Assembly (NCBI RefSeq): GCF_900142365.1
Contig: NZ_FRAP01000018.1
Coordinates: 62,001 to 126,000, forward strand
Origin: Pseudonocardia thermophila
GTDB taxonomy: Bacteria > Actinomycetota > Actinomycetes > Mycobacteriales > Pseudonocardiaceae
Direction of reading: 5' to 3'
Length of the DNA: 64,000 bases
This document shows, one piece after another, positions 33,738 to 42,716 of this stretch (within the stretch, counting starts at the first letter, position 1; each line of letters opens with the position of its first letter). Made by a program: the position numbers and the translations under genes. The notes under the pieces are model-generated. The model was given only the letters and a program-made list of their open reading frames with translations. It was not told the origin of the DNA and did no database searches.

Positions 33738-34681
33738 GCCGTCCTCACCTTCGGGTTGATCCAGCCGTAGGTCAGATCGACGATCAGGTTGATCAGCACG
33801 ACGACGGCCGCGCAGAACAGCACGTAGCCCTGGATCACGGGGTAGTCGCGCTGCAGCACCGAGTTGACCGCCAGCGTGCCCAGGCCGGAGATGCCGACCA
33901 CCGCCTCGATCACGATCGTCCCGCCCAGGAGCCGCCCGGTCTGCAGGCCCAGCACGGTGACCACCGGGATGGCAGCGTTGCGCAGGATGTGCCGGCGCAC
34001 GAGCCAACCGGTCGTCGCGCCGCGCGCCCGGGCGGTGCGCACGTAGGGGCGGGTCAGCACGTCGGCCACGCAGCCGCGGGTGTGCCGGGCCAGCTCGGCG
34101 GCGGTGGCCAGGCCGAGCGCGACGGCGGGCAGCACCAGGTGCGATGCCCACGTGCCCAGGCCGCGCGACATCGGTGCGTAGCTGGTGGCCGGGAACCAGC
34201 CCAGCCCCAGCGCGAACACCGACACGAGCAGCATCGCGACCCAGAAGCTGGGCATCGCGATGCCGAGGGTGGCGAGGCTGGAGATCGCGCGGTCGAGCCA
34301 GCTGCCCTGCGCGAGCCCGGCGAGCACCCCCGCCGTGACCCCGACCAGCACGGCCACCACGATCGCCGCCACCGCCAGCGCCAGCGTGGGCGGGGCAGCC
34401 AACAGGATCGTCGAGGTGACCGGGCGGTCGGTGAACAGGGAGCGGCCGAGGTCACCGCGCAGGACCCCGAACAACCACGTCAGGTACTGCTCGATGACCG
34501 GGCGGTCCAGGCCCAGCCGTTCGCGGATCCGCTCGACGTCCGCTGCGCTCGCGTTCTCCCCCGCGATGACCTGCGCAGGATCTCCGGGGATGAGCTGGAC
34601 CATCAGGAAGGTGACCAGCGAGACGAGCCAGAGGACGAGCACCCCGCCGCCGAGCCGACGCACGATCATCCGTCCGCTCAT
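33734..34681 (-). CDS. Dipeptide-type ABC transporter permease (DppB-like)
   Basis: A 315-residue permease with the family N-terminus (RRLGGGVLVLWLVSLVTFLMVQLIPGDPAQ) and the EAA loop region RTARARGATTGWLVRRHILRNA. GGAGG precedes the ATG at 34681. It is the first gene of the operon that continues through the transporter, receptor 3, SDR and acyl-CoA dehydrogenase to 27112. Operator copy 2 covers its -10 region. Confidence 0.93.
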   Translation of the reverse strand: MSGRMIVRRLGGGVLVLWLVSLVTFLMVQLIPGDPAQVIAGENASAADVERIRERLGLDRPVIEQYLTWLFGVLRGDLGRSLFTDRPVTSTILLAAPPTLALAVAAIVVAVLVGVTAGVLAGLAQGSWLDRAISSLATLGIAMPSFWVAMLLVSVFALGLGWFPATSYAPMSRGLGTWASHLVLPAVALGLATAAELARHTRGCVADVLTRPYVRTARARGATTGWLVRRHILRNAAIPVVTVLGLQTGRLLGGTIVIEAVVGISGLGTLAVNSVLQRDYPVIQGYVLFCAAVVVLINLIVDLTYGWINPKVRTA

Positions 34682-34714
34682 CGAGTGCCTCCGTCCGACC
34701 TTGGGCGGCGCCTG

Positions 34715-34731
34715 TGTCCGATAATCGGACA
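34715..34731. promoter_or_regulatory. Island operator, copy 2 (compact form)
   Basis: TGTCCGATAATCGGACA is a perfect 8-1-8 palindrome made of the same half-sites as the other copies but overlapping (GTCCGAT joined to ATCGGAC). It lies 34 bp before the transporter operon and covers the predicted -10. Confidence 0.8.
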
Positions 34732-34753
34732 ATCTGTTACGTCCTTGTGTCAA
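34724..34753 (-). promoter_or_regulatory. Promoter of the transporter operon
   Basis: On the minus strand a perfect -35, TTGACA (34753-34748), is followed after 18 bp by TCCGAT (34729-34724), a weak -10 lying inside the palindrome. A repressor on the operator would occlude it. Confidence 0.5.
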
Positions 34754-34899
34754 GATGGTGCCTTGTGGCGGCGGCCACGTCAAGGAGCGTTCGGGCCGAG
34801 CACAGCACAGTGGACGGCGGAGCGCACAGCCGGGACGAGAACATCACAGACGGCGCCGGAAGCACCACGGAGCTGGGGATCGGTTCCCCGCAGGACCGA

Positions 34900-35646
34900 T
34901 CAGAGGCCGGCGTTCGCGATCTGCTGCGCGACCTCGATGAGCCGGCGGCCGACCCGGTCGACGTCGACCTCGCCCATCGAGATGATCCCGATGGCGGCGT
35001 CGAGGCTGTGCCCGTCGCCGTCGTACAGCGGAGCGGCCACGCCGACCGCGCCCGCGGTCAGCGCGCCGTACGACACGGCGTAGCCGACCTCGCGCGCCTC
35101 CCGCACGGCCTGCGGGTCACCGGAGCCCGCCCGGCGGGCCATGAGGATGGCCAGCCCGCTCGCGCCCTGGTTGAGCGGGTGACGGGCGCCGCTGCGCTGG
35201 GACAGGTGGAACACCGAGTCCGGTGGCTCGACCACGGCCAGCGCCACCGCGTCGTCCCCCTCGGCGACGACGCACTGCGCGGTCGCCTTGAACTCCTCGG
35301 CCAGCTGCCGCAGGTACGGCGTCGTCGCCCGGCGCAGCTGCGGGTTGGCCTGGCGCGCCAGCTGCATGACCCCCAGCCCGAGCCGGTAGCGCCCGGAGCT
35401 GCCCTCGGCGACCAGCCGGTGCGCGCGCAGCGTCGCCAGCAGCCGGTACACGGCCTGCCGGTGCACGCCCAGTGCGGTCGCCAGCTCGGCGACGGTCATG
35501 TCGCGGTCCTCGGCGGCGAGCAGCTCGAGCAGACGCAGCCCGCGGTCCAGTGTCAGGGACCCGGTGCTGGCCGACTCGCGCCCCGAAGCGGCCACGCGCT
35601 GCACCTCCTGCTCGTCCCGGGGGCGCCGCCGCGCCACCACACGCAT
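34900..35646 (-). CDS. IclR-family transcriptional regulator
   Basis: A 248-residue IclR protein. The N-terminal winged helix is LTLDRGLRLLELLAAEDRDMTVAELATALGVHRQAVYRLLATLRAHRLV, and the C-terminal effector domain contains HPLNQGASGLAILMA and VGVAAPLYDGDG. IclR regulators usually control catabolism of aromatic or organic acids and bind short palindromes. It is the only regulator inside the 42.6-34.9 kb operon and the nearest to the five copies of the island operator, so it is the leading candidate for that site. The ATG at 35646 is taken as the start. It is the last gene of the VOC-hydrolase-hydroxylase operon. Confidence 0.92.
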   Translation of the reverse strand: MRVVARRRPRDEQEVQRVAASGRESASTGSLTLDRGLRLLELLAAEDRDMTVAELATALGVHRQAVYRLLATLRAHRLVAEGSSGRYRLGLGVMQLARQANPQLRRATTPYLRQLAEEFKATAQCVVAEGDDAVALAVVEPPDSVFHLSQRSGARHPLNQGASGLAILMARRAGSGDPQAVREAREVGYAVSYGALTAGAVGVAAPLYDGDGHSLDAAIGIISMGEVDVDRVGRRLIEVAQQIANAGL

Positions 35647-35720
35647 GACCGGATCACCGTACTCGGCCGCTCCGACCGGGCCGTCGGCGGCGCGCGGTGT
35701 CCGACCGGCTGTGTGACCAG

Positions 35721-37229
35721 CTACCCCACGGTGGTGCGATCGGCCGCCACCGACTCCCCCGCGATCCGGCCGAACGCCAGGCACTCGGCCAGGCTCGCCC
35801 CGCCCGCCGGGTAGAGCAGCCCGTGGATCGAACCCAGCTCGCCCGCCGAGTACAGGTGCGGGATCGGCCCGCCGCGCGCGGCGAGCACCCGGGCGGCCGC
35901 GTCCCGGCGCGGCCCGCCCACGGTGTGCGAGCCGCCTGGCCACAGCGGCACCGCGTAGAAGCGCGGCCCGGTCAGCGGGGTGAGCGTGGCAGGGTCGCGG
36001 CCGAAATCGGCGTCGCGCCCGGCGGCGCAGAACGCGTTGTAGCGCTCCACGGTGTCGGCCAGCGCATCCGGGTCCAGGCCGCAGGCCGCGGCGAGATCGC
36101 GCACCGAGTCCGCAACGCGGATCCAACCCCGCTCCAGCTCGGCCCGGTTGTCCGCGCTCCAGGTGTAATCGCCCACCGGGCCGGCCGGGCCGGAGTAGGT
36201 GGGCACGAGCGGAGCCCGCCGGAACCGATCGTCGTCGAAGATCCACCACGTGGGGACGCGGGGGCGGGTGAGCCGGCCGGCGTCCATCCCGAGCAGGTGC
36301 AGGGTGGCCGCGTGCTGGCGCCCGGGCTCGGGCAGGAACCGCCGCCCCGCCCCGTCGACGAACACCGCGCCGGGCGGGCGCACCGCGGGATCGGGGCCGA
36401 AGCGACCGGAGCCCCACAGATCGATCGCGGTGCCGCCGCCGAAGCCGTCGCCGGGGAACCGCGCCACGAAGTGCCCCGGCCAGACGTTCATGTGCCACAG
36501 CTCCGCGCCGACGTCGAGGCCCATCCGCACACCGTCGCCGGTGTTGTGCCGGGTGCCGTAGAAGTGCACCGGGGTGGCCGGTAGGTACTGCGTCTTCATG
36601 GCGTCGTCGGCCTCGAAGCCGCCGGTGGCCAGCACGACCCCGCGCCGCACCCCGATCCGGACGGGCGGACCGCAGCCGGGTTCGGCCCGCACCCCGATCA
36701 CCGCGCCGTCCTCGTCGGTGAGCAGCGCGGTCGCCCGCACTCCGAAGCGCACCTCGATGCCCCGCTCCTGCACGAGCGCGCGCAGCAGCCCGTGCAGCGG
36801 GCAACCGGTGTAGCCGTCCGGGCGGCGGCCCGGCAGCACCTGGTACACCGTGACCGAGCCGTGGTCGGGCAGGGTGTCGTGCTCGCCGTGCAGGTCGAGC
36901 ACCCGGTAGGTGCCGCCGTGCTTCTCCAGCCACTCCGGGTTGCGCGCGGTCTCCCGCGCCCAGGTCTCGATCAGCTCCGGCTCGACCGCCTCCCCGTTCA
37001 CCGCGTACGCCGCAGCCAGGTAGCGGCACGCGCCCTCGACGTCGGTGGGCACCAGCAGGAAGCCCGCGGCGTAGCGGCTGTTCGGCCGGTGCGCCGCCGC
37101 GTGCTGCTTCTCCAGCACGAGCACCTCCGCGCCGCGGTCGTGCGCGGTCACCGCCGCGGTCGCGCCCGCGTTGCCCAGGCCGAGCACCGCGACGTCGACG
37201 ACCTCGTCGAACCCTCCGGTGTGGAACAC
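35721..37229 (-). CDS. FAD-dependent oxidoreductase of the ketosteroid-dehydrogenase/fumarate-reductase family
   Basis: A 502-residue flavoprotein. The FAD motif is DVAVLGLGNAGATAAVTAHDRGAEVLVLEK, with GVVLATGGFEADD and a C-terminal LYSAGELGSIHGLLYPAGGASLAECLAFGRIAGE. This fold includes 3-ketosteroid dehydrogenases, fumarate reductases and tricarballylate dehydrogenases, which add or remove hydrogens at activated C-C bonds. The GTG at 37229 follows GAGGG. It is encoded between MaoC and IclR genes in one unit, so it probably dehydrogenates a ring intermediate. Confidence 0.88.
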   Translation of the reverse strand: MFHTGGFDEVVDVAVLGLGNAGATAAVTAHDRGAEVLVLEKQHAAAHRPNSRYAAGFLLVPTDVEGACRYLAAAYAVNGEAVEPELIETWARETARNPEWLEKHGGTYRVLDLHGEHDTLPDHGSVTVYQVLPGRRPDGYTGCPLHGLLRALVQERGIEVRFGVRATALLTDEDGAVIGVRAEPGCGPPVRIGVRRGVVLATGGFEADDAMKTQYLPATPVHFYGTRHNTGDGVRMGLDVGAELWHMNVWPGHFVARFPGDGFGGGTAIDLWGSGRFGPDPAVRPPGAVFVDGAGRRFLPEPGRQHAATLHLLGMDAGRLTRPRVPTWWIFDDDRFRRAPLVPTYSGPAGPVGDYTWSADNRAELERGWIRVADSVRDLAAACGLDPDALADTVERYNAFCAAGRDADFGRDPATLTPLTGPRFYAVPLWPGGSHTVGGPRRDAAARVLAARGGPIPHLYSAGELGSIHGLLYPAGGASLAECLAFGRIAGESVAADRTTVG

Positions 37230-37242
37230 GTCGGCCCGGCCC

Positions 37243-37698
37243 TCAGCCGACCGCCACCGTCGCCGACCCGGCCAGCACCCGCCGGTCGGGCGCCGCGACG
37301 CAGCTCAGCTGGATCTCCGCGAGCCGCCCGCCCGCGGAGTCGTCGCGGACCTCGGTGACGGTCGCGGTGACCGTCAGCGCGTCGCCGGGCCAGGTGGGGG
37401 CCTGGAAGCGGGCCCGGAAGCGCCGCACGTTCTCGTGCCCGAACCAGTCGGTGAGCACCCGCCCGGCCAACCCCATGACGAGCATGCCGTGCGCCATCAC
37501 CGTCGGGTGGCCGGCGATCTCGCGGGCGTACACCTCGTCGGTGTGCAGTGGGTTGAAGTCCGCCGACGCGCCCGCGTACATGACGATCTGGGTCCGCTTG
37601 AGATCGTCGACGACCTGCTCGACCCGCTGGTCGCCGACCTCGACCCGGATCCGCCCGGGGACGTCGGTCGCCGGTTCCTGCTCGGTGGTGGCCGTCAT
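37243..37698 (-). CDS. MaoC-family hydratase
   Basis: A 151-residue hot-dog protein. The hydratase-2 active segment is YAGASADFNPLHTDEVYAREIAG, with Asp and His in the catalytic positions, followed by MAHGMLVMGLAG. Such proteins hydrate enoyl-CoA, often as a partner of a hot-dog subunit without active residues. The C-terminal domain of the preceding gene looks like such a partner. The ATG at 37698 overlaps the TGA of that gene. Confidence 0.9.
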   Translation of the reverse strand: MTATTEQEPATDVPGRIRVEVGDQRVEQVVDDLKRTQIVMYAGASADFNPLHTDEVYAREIAGHPTVMAHGMLVMGLAGRVLTDWFGHENVRRFRARFQAPTWPGDALTVTATVTEVRDDSAGGRLAEIQLSCVAAPDRRVLAGSATVAVG

Positions 37699-39741
37699 CG
37701 AGCCTCCTCGCTCGCCGGTGCGGTGGTGACGGTGACCGTGGTCGAGCGGACCACGGGCTGCTGGTCCGCGTCCAGGAAGTCGACGTGCCGCTCGGTGAAC
37801 GTGAGCACGCCGGAGCGGCCGGTCTTCGTCCAGGTGCGCCCGGGCACCTTGTGCGCGGTGAGGGTCTCCCCCTCGCGCAGGGGCCGGTAGTAGACGAACT
37901 CCTGTTCGGCGTGCAGCCCGCCAGCGCCGCCGCGGGACTCCCCGGGGCCCTTGCCCGAGCCGTGCCACGGCCGGCCCGGCCGCATCACCAGCGGCCAGTC
38001 CTCGTCGACGTGCGCGAACGCGATCGGGAACGTCGGCGGGATGCCACCGCCGGTGTCGCCCAGTGCCCTGGCGAACGCCCGCACGTGCCCTGCCTCGACC
38101 GTGAACGGCTGGCCGGCGGGCCGCTCCTGCGCGAGCACCAGCTCCCGGGCCTTGCCCCGGTTGAGCTTGCCCGCAGGGGTGCGCGGGACCTCGTCGACGC
38201 GCACGATCCGCCGCGGGTGCTTGTAGCGGGCGAGCCGGTCGGACAGGTGCGCGGTCAGCTCCTCGTCGGAGAGGTCCGCCAGTGCCGCCCGAGGTGCGAC
38301 GACCGCGGTGACGCTCTGGCCCCACCGCGGATCCGGCACCCCGACCACGACCGCGTCGGTGATCGCGGGATGCGCGAGCAGCGCCTGCTCGACCTCCTCG
38401 GGGAACACCTTCTCCCCACCGGTGTTCACCACGCCGTCGCCGCGGCCGAGCAGCACCAGCCGCCCGTCCGCCTCCACGGTGGCCAGGTCGCCGGGCACCG
38501 CGTAGCGCACGCCGTCGATCACGCGCCAGGTGCGGGCCGTGCGCTCCGGGTCGTTCAAGTAGCCGACCGGCTGCGGGCCGGCGCTGGCCAGCACCCCGAT
38601 CTGCCCGCTGCCGGGAACGACGTCCCGGTCGTTCTCGTCGAGCACCCGCGCCACCGGGGCGAGCGTGAACCGGCCCTCGACGACGTCCTCGACCCGGCTG
38701 ACCTCGCTGACCCCGAACGGGCCGCCTTCCGACGCGGAGATGTTGTCGGTGAGGGTCATCGAGCCGCGGGCGAGCAGCTCCCGCTTCACCGCGGCGCTCC
38801 ACACCACGCCGGAGCTGGTGATGCGGCGCAACGAGGAGATGTCGTACGGGTCGCCGGCGCGTTCGGCCTCGGCGAGCGCGTCCACCAGCGGGCGACCGAA
38901 CGCGTCGCCCACGATCACCATCTCGGTGGCGCGCCTGCGCTGCACGATCCCCCAGACCTCGTGCGCGTCGAGCGAGCGGGAGGTCGCGAAGCAGACCGTG
39001 CCCCCGCCGAGCAGGGTGCGCATGACGTGGAAGAAGCCGGTGCCGTGCATCATCGGCGACATCGGCACGACGACCGGGCGGGCGTCGCGCGCGCAGCTCG
39101 CGCACCGCGTCGGCCAGCTCGGTGAGGTTCTGCGGCACCGGGATGTCCTGCATGCGGAAGACCGAGTGGAGGATGCCCAGCAGGCCGTCGCGGTCCCAGA
39201 TCACGCCCTTCGGGCGCCCGGTGGTGCCGCCGGTGAGCAGGATGATCCCGGTGCTGCGCGCCACCCGGGGATCGGGCTCGGGAGCGGGCGCGCCGGCGGC
39301 CGCGGCCGCGTAGTCGACAGCCGGCTCCCGCACGTCGCCGCCGACCTGCAGCAGCAGCTCCAGCCCGCCGTCAGCCGCCACGGCGCGGGCGGGGTCGGCC
39401 AGGCTCTCGTCCACGACCAGCGCCGCCGCTGCGGTGTAGTCGAGCGCGTAGCGCAGCTCCGGCTCCCGGTAGCGGTAGTTGACGTTGACCGGCACGGCGC
39501 CGAGGTGGAACGCGGCCAGCACCGTCTCGAGGTACTCCGCGCCGTTGTGCAGGCCCACCGCGACGACGTCGCCCGCCCCGATCCCGCTGCCGGCGAGCGC
39601 GCCGGCGACCCGGGCCGCGCGCTCGTGCAGCTGCGCGTAGGTCAGCTCCACGTCGCCGACCGCCACCGCGAGCTCGTCCGCGGCCACGTCGGCCGCCACC
39701 CGCAGCGCGGCGGTGACGCTGGGCAGTCCGGGCCCGCTCAT
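37695..39741 (-). pseudogene. Acyl-CoA synthetase fused to a MaoC-like hot-dog domain, interrupted by a 2-bp frameshift
   Basis: The N-terminal part (from ATG 39741) is an AMP-forming ligase of the FadD type with the P-loop ILLTGGTTGRPKGVIWD. At the CG run 39086-39094 two bases seem to be missing; in the next frame the protein continues with VVVPMSPMMHGTGFFHVMRTLL, then the ligase motifs GYLNDPERTARTW, GDLATVEADGRLVLLGRGDGVVNTGGEKVFPEEVE and the catalytic-Lys region RTPAGKLNRGK. A hot-dog domain (about 130 residues, HAEQEFVYYRPLREGETLTAHK) follows without a stop and pairs naturally with the MaoC gene downstream. The restored length would be 682 residues. Ligase-hydratase fusion is unusual. 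The lesion may be a sequencing error; neighbouring coding looks healthy. Confidence 0.8.
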
Positions 39742-40946
39742 GCGCGCGGCGGCAGGTCGTAGGTGCGCGCGTTCGCGATCATCGCTGCGTCCATCATCCA
39801 TTCCTTCGCCCGTCGGGGATCCGCTGCGGTCGCCGCGGTCTGCTGCCTGAAGCGCGCCCGCTCCTCCTCGTCCTGCTCGGCCAGCGACGTCGTGGTGCGG
39901 TGGGTGATCTCCTGCACGGTCTCCACCGCGGCCTTGCGCCGCCGCTGCGCCCACAGGTCCAGCGCCGACTCCTCGGCCTCGCCGCGCAGTACCGCCGGGA
40001 GCTGCACGGACAGGTCGAACGCGTCGTGGATGCCGCCGTTGAGGCCCATCCCGCCCATCGGGCTGTTGATGTGCGCGGCGTCGCCGAGCAGCAGCACGCG
40101 CCCGTGGCGGAACGAGTCCACCACGCGCTGGTGCACCGCGTACACCTTCCGCTCGCGCAGGACCAGGCCCGGCGCCTCGCCGAACAGCCCGCGCAGCCGC
40201 TCGGACACGTATTCGTCGGAGACGGCCTCGTCGCCCGGCACCCCCGGCGGCACCGCCACCACCACCCGCCACACGTCCGGCACGCGCAGCACCAGCAGGT
40301 GCTCGACGGGATCGGAGATGTAGTTGACGTCGCAGATGCCGGGCATCAGCGTCTCGATCGGGTAATCGATCGAGAGCACGAGGTAGCGGTGCTCGTAGGT
40401 CAGGCCCTCGAACGGACAGCCCAGGATCTTGCGCACGGTGCTGCGCGCCCCGTCGGCGCCGAGCACCCACGACGCCTCGGCGACCGGGCCGTCCGCCGTC
40501 TCCAGCACCACGTGGTCGTCCGCGATCTGCAGACCGGTGACCCGGCAACCGAACCGCAGCTGCGCGTCGGGGTGGTGCGCGGCGAGCGCATCGCGCACGA
40601 TCTGGCTGTACTTGTACTGCTCCAGCTGGAGCCGGAACGGGTAGTCGGTCTCGTCGGCCAGCAGCGAGAGATCGAACTCGGCGATCAGCCCGTGCCGGCG
40701 GTCGCGCACCTGGTAGCGCGGCGCGACGATGCCGGCCTGGAGCATCGCGTCGACGACGCCGAGGTGGCGGGCGATCTCGATGGTGGGCGGGTGGAACGTG
40801 GACGCGCGCCACTCGGTGGACAGCTCCTGCTCGGCCTCCAGCACCGCCACCGACACCCCGGCGCGGGCCAGCGCCAGCGCAGCTGTGAGCCCGACGGGCC
40901 CGGCCCCGACGACGGCCACCTCGGCGCGGATCGGCGCGGCGCTCAT
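39738..40946 (-). CDS. FAD-dependent aromatic hydroxylase (MhpA/PheA-like)
   Basis: A 402-residue class A flavin mono-oxygenase. It has the GxGxxG motif VAVVGAGPVGLTAALALARAG, the DG motif VLGADGARSTVRKILG, and the second FAD motif GRVLLLGDAAHINSPMGGMGLNGGIHDAF. Such enzymes hydroxylate phenolic rings with NAD(P)H and oxygen. The ATG at 40946 overlaps the hydrolase stop. It belongs to an operon with a VOC protein and a hydrolase, a combination found in ring hydroxylation and cleavage pathways. Confidence 0.9.
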   Translation of the reverse strand: MSAAPIRAEVAVVGAGPVGLTAALALARAGVSVAVLEAEQELSTEWRASTFHPPTIEIARHLGVVDAMLQAGIVAPRYQVRDRRHGLIAEFDLSLLADETDYPFRLQLEQYKYSQIVRDALAAHHPDAQLRFGCRVTGLQIADDHVVLETADGPVAEASWVLGADGARSTVRKILGCPFEGLTYEHRYLVLSIDYPIETLMPGICDVNYISDPVEHLLVLRVPDVWRVVVAVPPGVPGDEAVSDEYVSERLRGLFGEAPGLVLRERKVYAVHQRVVDSFRHGRVLLLGDAAHINSPMGGMGLNGGIHDAFDLSVQLPAVLRGEAEESALDLWAQRRRKAAVETVQEITHRTTTSLAEQDEEERARFRQQTAATAADPRRAKEWMMDAAMIANARTYDLPPRA

Positions 40947-42079
40947 CCCCGGCTCCATTCGACGATGTGGTCGCACATGGCCGCGGCCAGGTCGGGGCGG
41001 CCGGCGAAGTAGTGGTCGGCACCGCTGATCTCGACGAGCTCCCGGCGGCGGGGATCGACCGCCTCGTACATGCCCCGCGCGTGGCTGCGGAACGCGGCGC
41101 GGTCGGCGGAGCCGTGCACGATCAGCACCGGCGCCTCGACGTCGGGCAGGCACCGGTAGGCGTTGGCGCGGCTGTGGTCGTAGCTCCACTGCGACAGCCA
41201 CGACCGCAGGCTGGTGTGGTGCCCCAGGGAGGCGGGGCGGAAGTTCGCCGTCCACGCGTCGCCCCACAGGGTGCCCGGTCGACGGTCCGACGGGTCCAGG
41301 GTGAGATCGAGGAAACGCAGGTCGGCGGCGGTGCCGTGGACGACGAACGGCAGGTCGTCGGGGCAGGCCTCGCCACGACGGTGCTCCGCCAGCTCGGCGA
41401 GCCGGTCGAGCACCCAGGCGGTGATGCGCCGGTTGCGCTCGATCTGGGCCGCCCGGTAGCGCCGGACGAACTCCTCCGCGTACGGCGGCCCGTTGTGCGC
41501 GGCGAACATGTCCAGCTCGGGATCGCGCACGAACGGGCGCTGCTCATCGGTGATCGCCGGGTCGAGCCCCTCGGTGTAGACGGTGGCGCGGCCGGGGTGG
41601 GCCATCGCCATGACCAGCTTGTCGGCGGGCTGCAGCCCGGCCGCGGCGAGGTCCACCGGGTCGCCGGCCGGCGTGGCGGTGATCGTCGGCTTCTCGGCCT
41701 GCTGCTGGTAGAGCGCGGCGAGCCCGCCCCCGCCGGAGTTGCCGACCAGCACGATCCGCGGGTAGCCCAGCTCCCGCAGGTGCGCGATCGCGGCGCCGAC
41801 GTCGAGGACGCAGTTCTCCATGATCAGCGTCGAGTCGTTGCCGACGTAGCGGGTGGCGAGCCCCACCGCGGCGACCCCGCGCCGGGCCAGGTCCTCCAGC
41901 GCGTAGTGGCCGAGGAAGTTCGAGCTGGGGTGGACGATCAGCACGGCGGTGTCGGGCCGGCGGGCGTCGTCTCGCCACAGCGTCGCCCAGATCTTCCCCG
42001 ACAGCCGGGCCACCCCGGAGTTGATGTCGAGGCGCTGCCCGGGCGTCATCGGGATCGCCAGCAGCTCGCGGATCAGCAC
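40943..42079 (-). CDS. Alpha/beta hydrolase
   Basis: A 378-residue hydrolase of a long subfamily. The nucleophile elbow is VLVGNSGGGGLAALY (Ser in GNSGGG), with LIVHGSADRAAF carrying the acid and ISGADHYFAG carrying the His. GGGGAGGAG lies 5 bp before the GTG at 42079, which fixes the start. It may cleave a ring-opened C-C bond, an ester or a thioester; the length is greater than for meta-cleavage hydrolases such as HsaD, so that role is only a possibility. Confidence 0.8.
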   Translation of the reverse strand: MLIRELLAIPMTPGQRLDINSGVARLSGKIWATLWRDDARRPDTAVLIVHPSSNFLGHYALEDLARRGVAAVGLATRYVGNDSTLIMENCVLDVGAAIAHLRELGYPRIVLVGNSGGGGLAALYQQQAEKPTITATPAGDPVDLAAAGLQPADKLVMAMAHPGRATVYTEGLDPAITDEQRPFVRDPELDMFAAHNGPPYAEEFVRRYRAAQIERNRRITAWVLDRLAELAEHRRGEACPDDLPFVVHGTAADLRFLDLTLDPSDRRPGTLWGDAWTANFRPASLGHHTSLRSWLSQWSYDHSRANAYRCLPDVEAPVLIVHGSADRAAFRSHARGMYEAVDPRRRELVEISGADHYFAGRPDLAAAMCDHIVEWSRG

Positions 42080-42110
42080 GGGCTCCTCCCCCCTTCCGTC
42101 GAGCCGGCGA

Positions 42111-42620
42111 TCACCGCGAGCGCGCGGTCCAGGCCGCGAGCACCGCGGCTCCGTCGCGGGCGTCCTCCTCGGTGAGCGGACGGGTCTGCAGGGTGAGCTC
42201 GATCCGGACGCCGTTGGGGTCGAAGACGTAGAGCGACTCCCAGACACCGTCGTGGTCGACGATCCCGACGGTCTCCACACCCTCCGCCGCGAAGTGCTCC
42301 TTCCAGGCGTGCAGCTCCTCCATGGAGTCGACGTTCAGCGCGACGTGGCGGATCCAGGACGGGATCGGGTCCGGCCCGGTCGGCTGCTCCAGCCCCTCGA
42401 CCTCGAAGAACGCGATCGCACCGCCGTCGTGCAGGCCGTAGAAGGTGTGCAGGTAGGGGGTGCGCTCACCGCTGGACGGCACGACGTCGAGGCGGATCGC
42501 GGTGAGGAACGGGCACTTCAGCACCCGTGTGTAGAAGTCGTACGTCGCCTGGGAGTCCCAGGTCGGGTACGCGATGTGGTTCATGGACCGGGGCGCACGG
42601 AGGACGGCGGCGTTCGTCAT
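42111..42620 (-). CDS. VOC (glyoxalase/extradiol dioxygenase) superfamily protein
   Basis: A 169-residue protein with two beta-alpha-beta modules. Candidate metal ligands are His in MNHIAYP, His in WIRHVALNVDS and Glu in GVRIELTLQTR. That HHE set fits metal-dependent VOC enzymes; the size fits a single-domain dioxygenase, lyase or isomerase rather than a two-domain extradiol dioxygenase. AAAGGG precedes the ATG at 42620. It is the first gene of the operon running to the IclR gene, with operator copy 3 18 bp upstream. Confidence 0.82.
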   Translation of the reverse strand: MTNAAVLRAPRSMNHIAYPTWDSQATYDFYTRVLKCPFLTAIRLDVVPSSGERTPYLHTFYGLHDGGAIAFFEVEGLEQPTGPDPIPSWIRHVALNVDSMEELHAWKEHFAAEGVETVGIVDHDGVWESLYVFDPNGVRIELTLQTRPLTEEDARDGAAVLAAWTARSR

Positions 42621-42637
42621 CACCAGCCCTTTCTCAT

Positions 42638-42660
42638 TTATCGGACAACACGTCCGCATT
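42638..42660. promoter_or_regulatory. Island operator, copy 3
   Basis: TTATCGGAC, AACAC, GTCCGCATT; the right arm continues TCGTACAA. The core arms ATCGGAC and GTCCG with 5-bp spacing are conserved, and GATAAA on the minus strand is a possible -10. It lies just upstream of the VOC gene. Confidence 0.72.
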
Positions 42661-42716
42661 TCGTACAAGTTTCGGCGCGTCGTCGCCCCTTGTCAACCGC
42701 ACCCGGCGATCACCGG

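Noticed and set aside
34900..37029. Apparent fusion of a long N-terminal part with the IclR regulator
   Set aside because: The upstream part is a shadow of the flavoprotein gene; IclR proteins are about 250 residues, and the ATG at 35646 gives the normal length.
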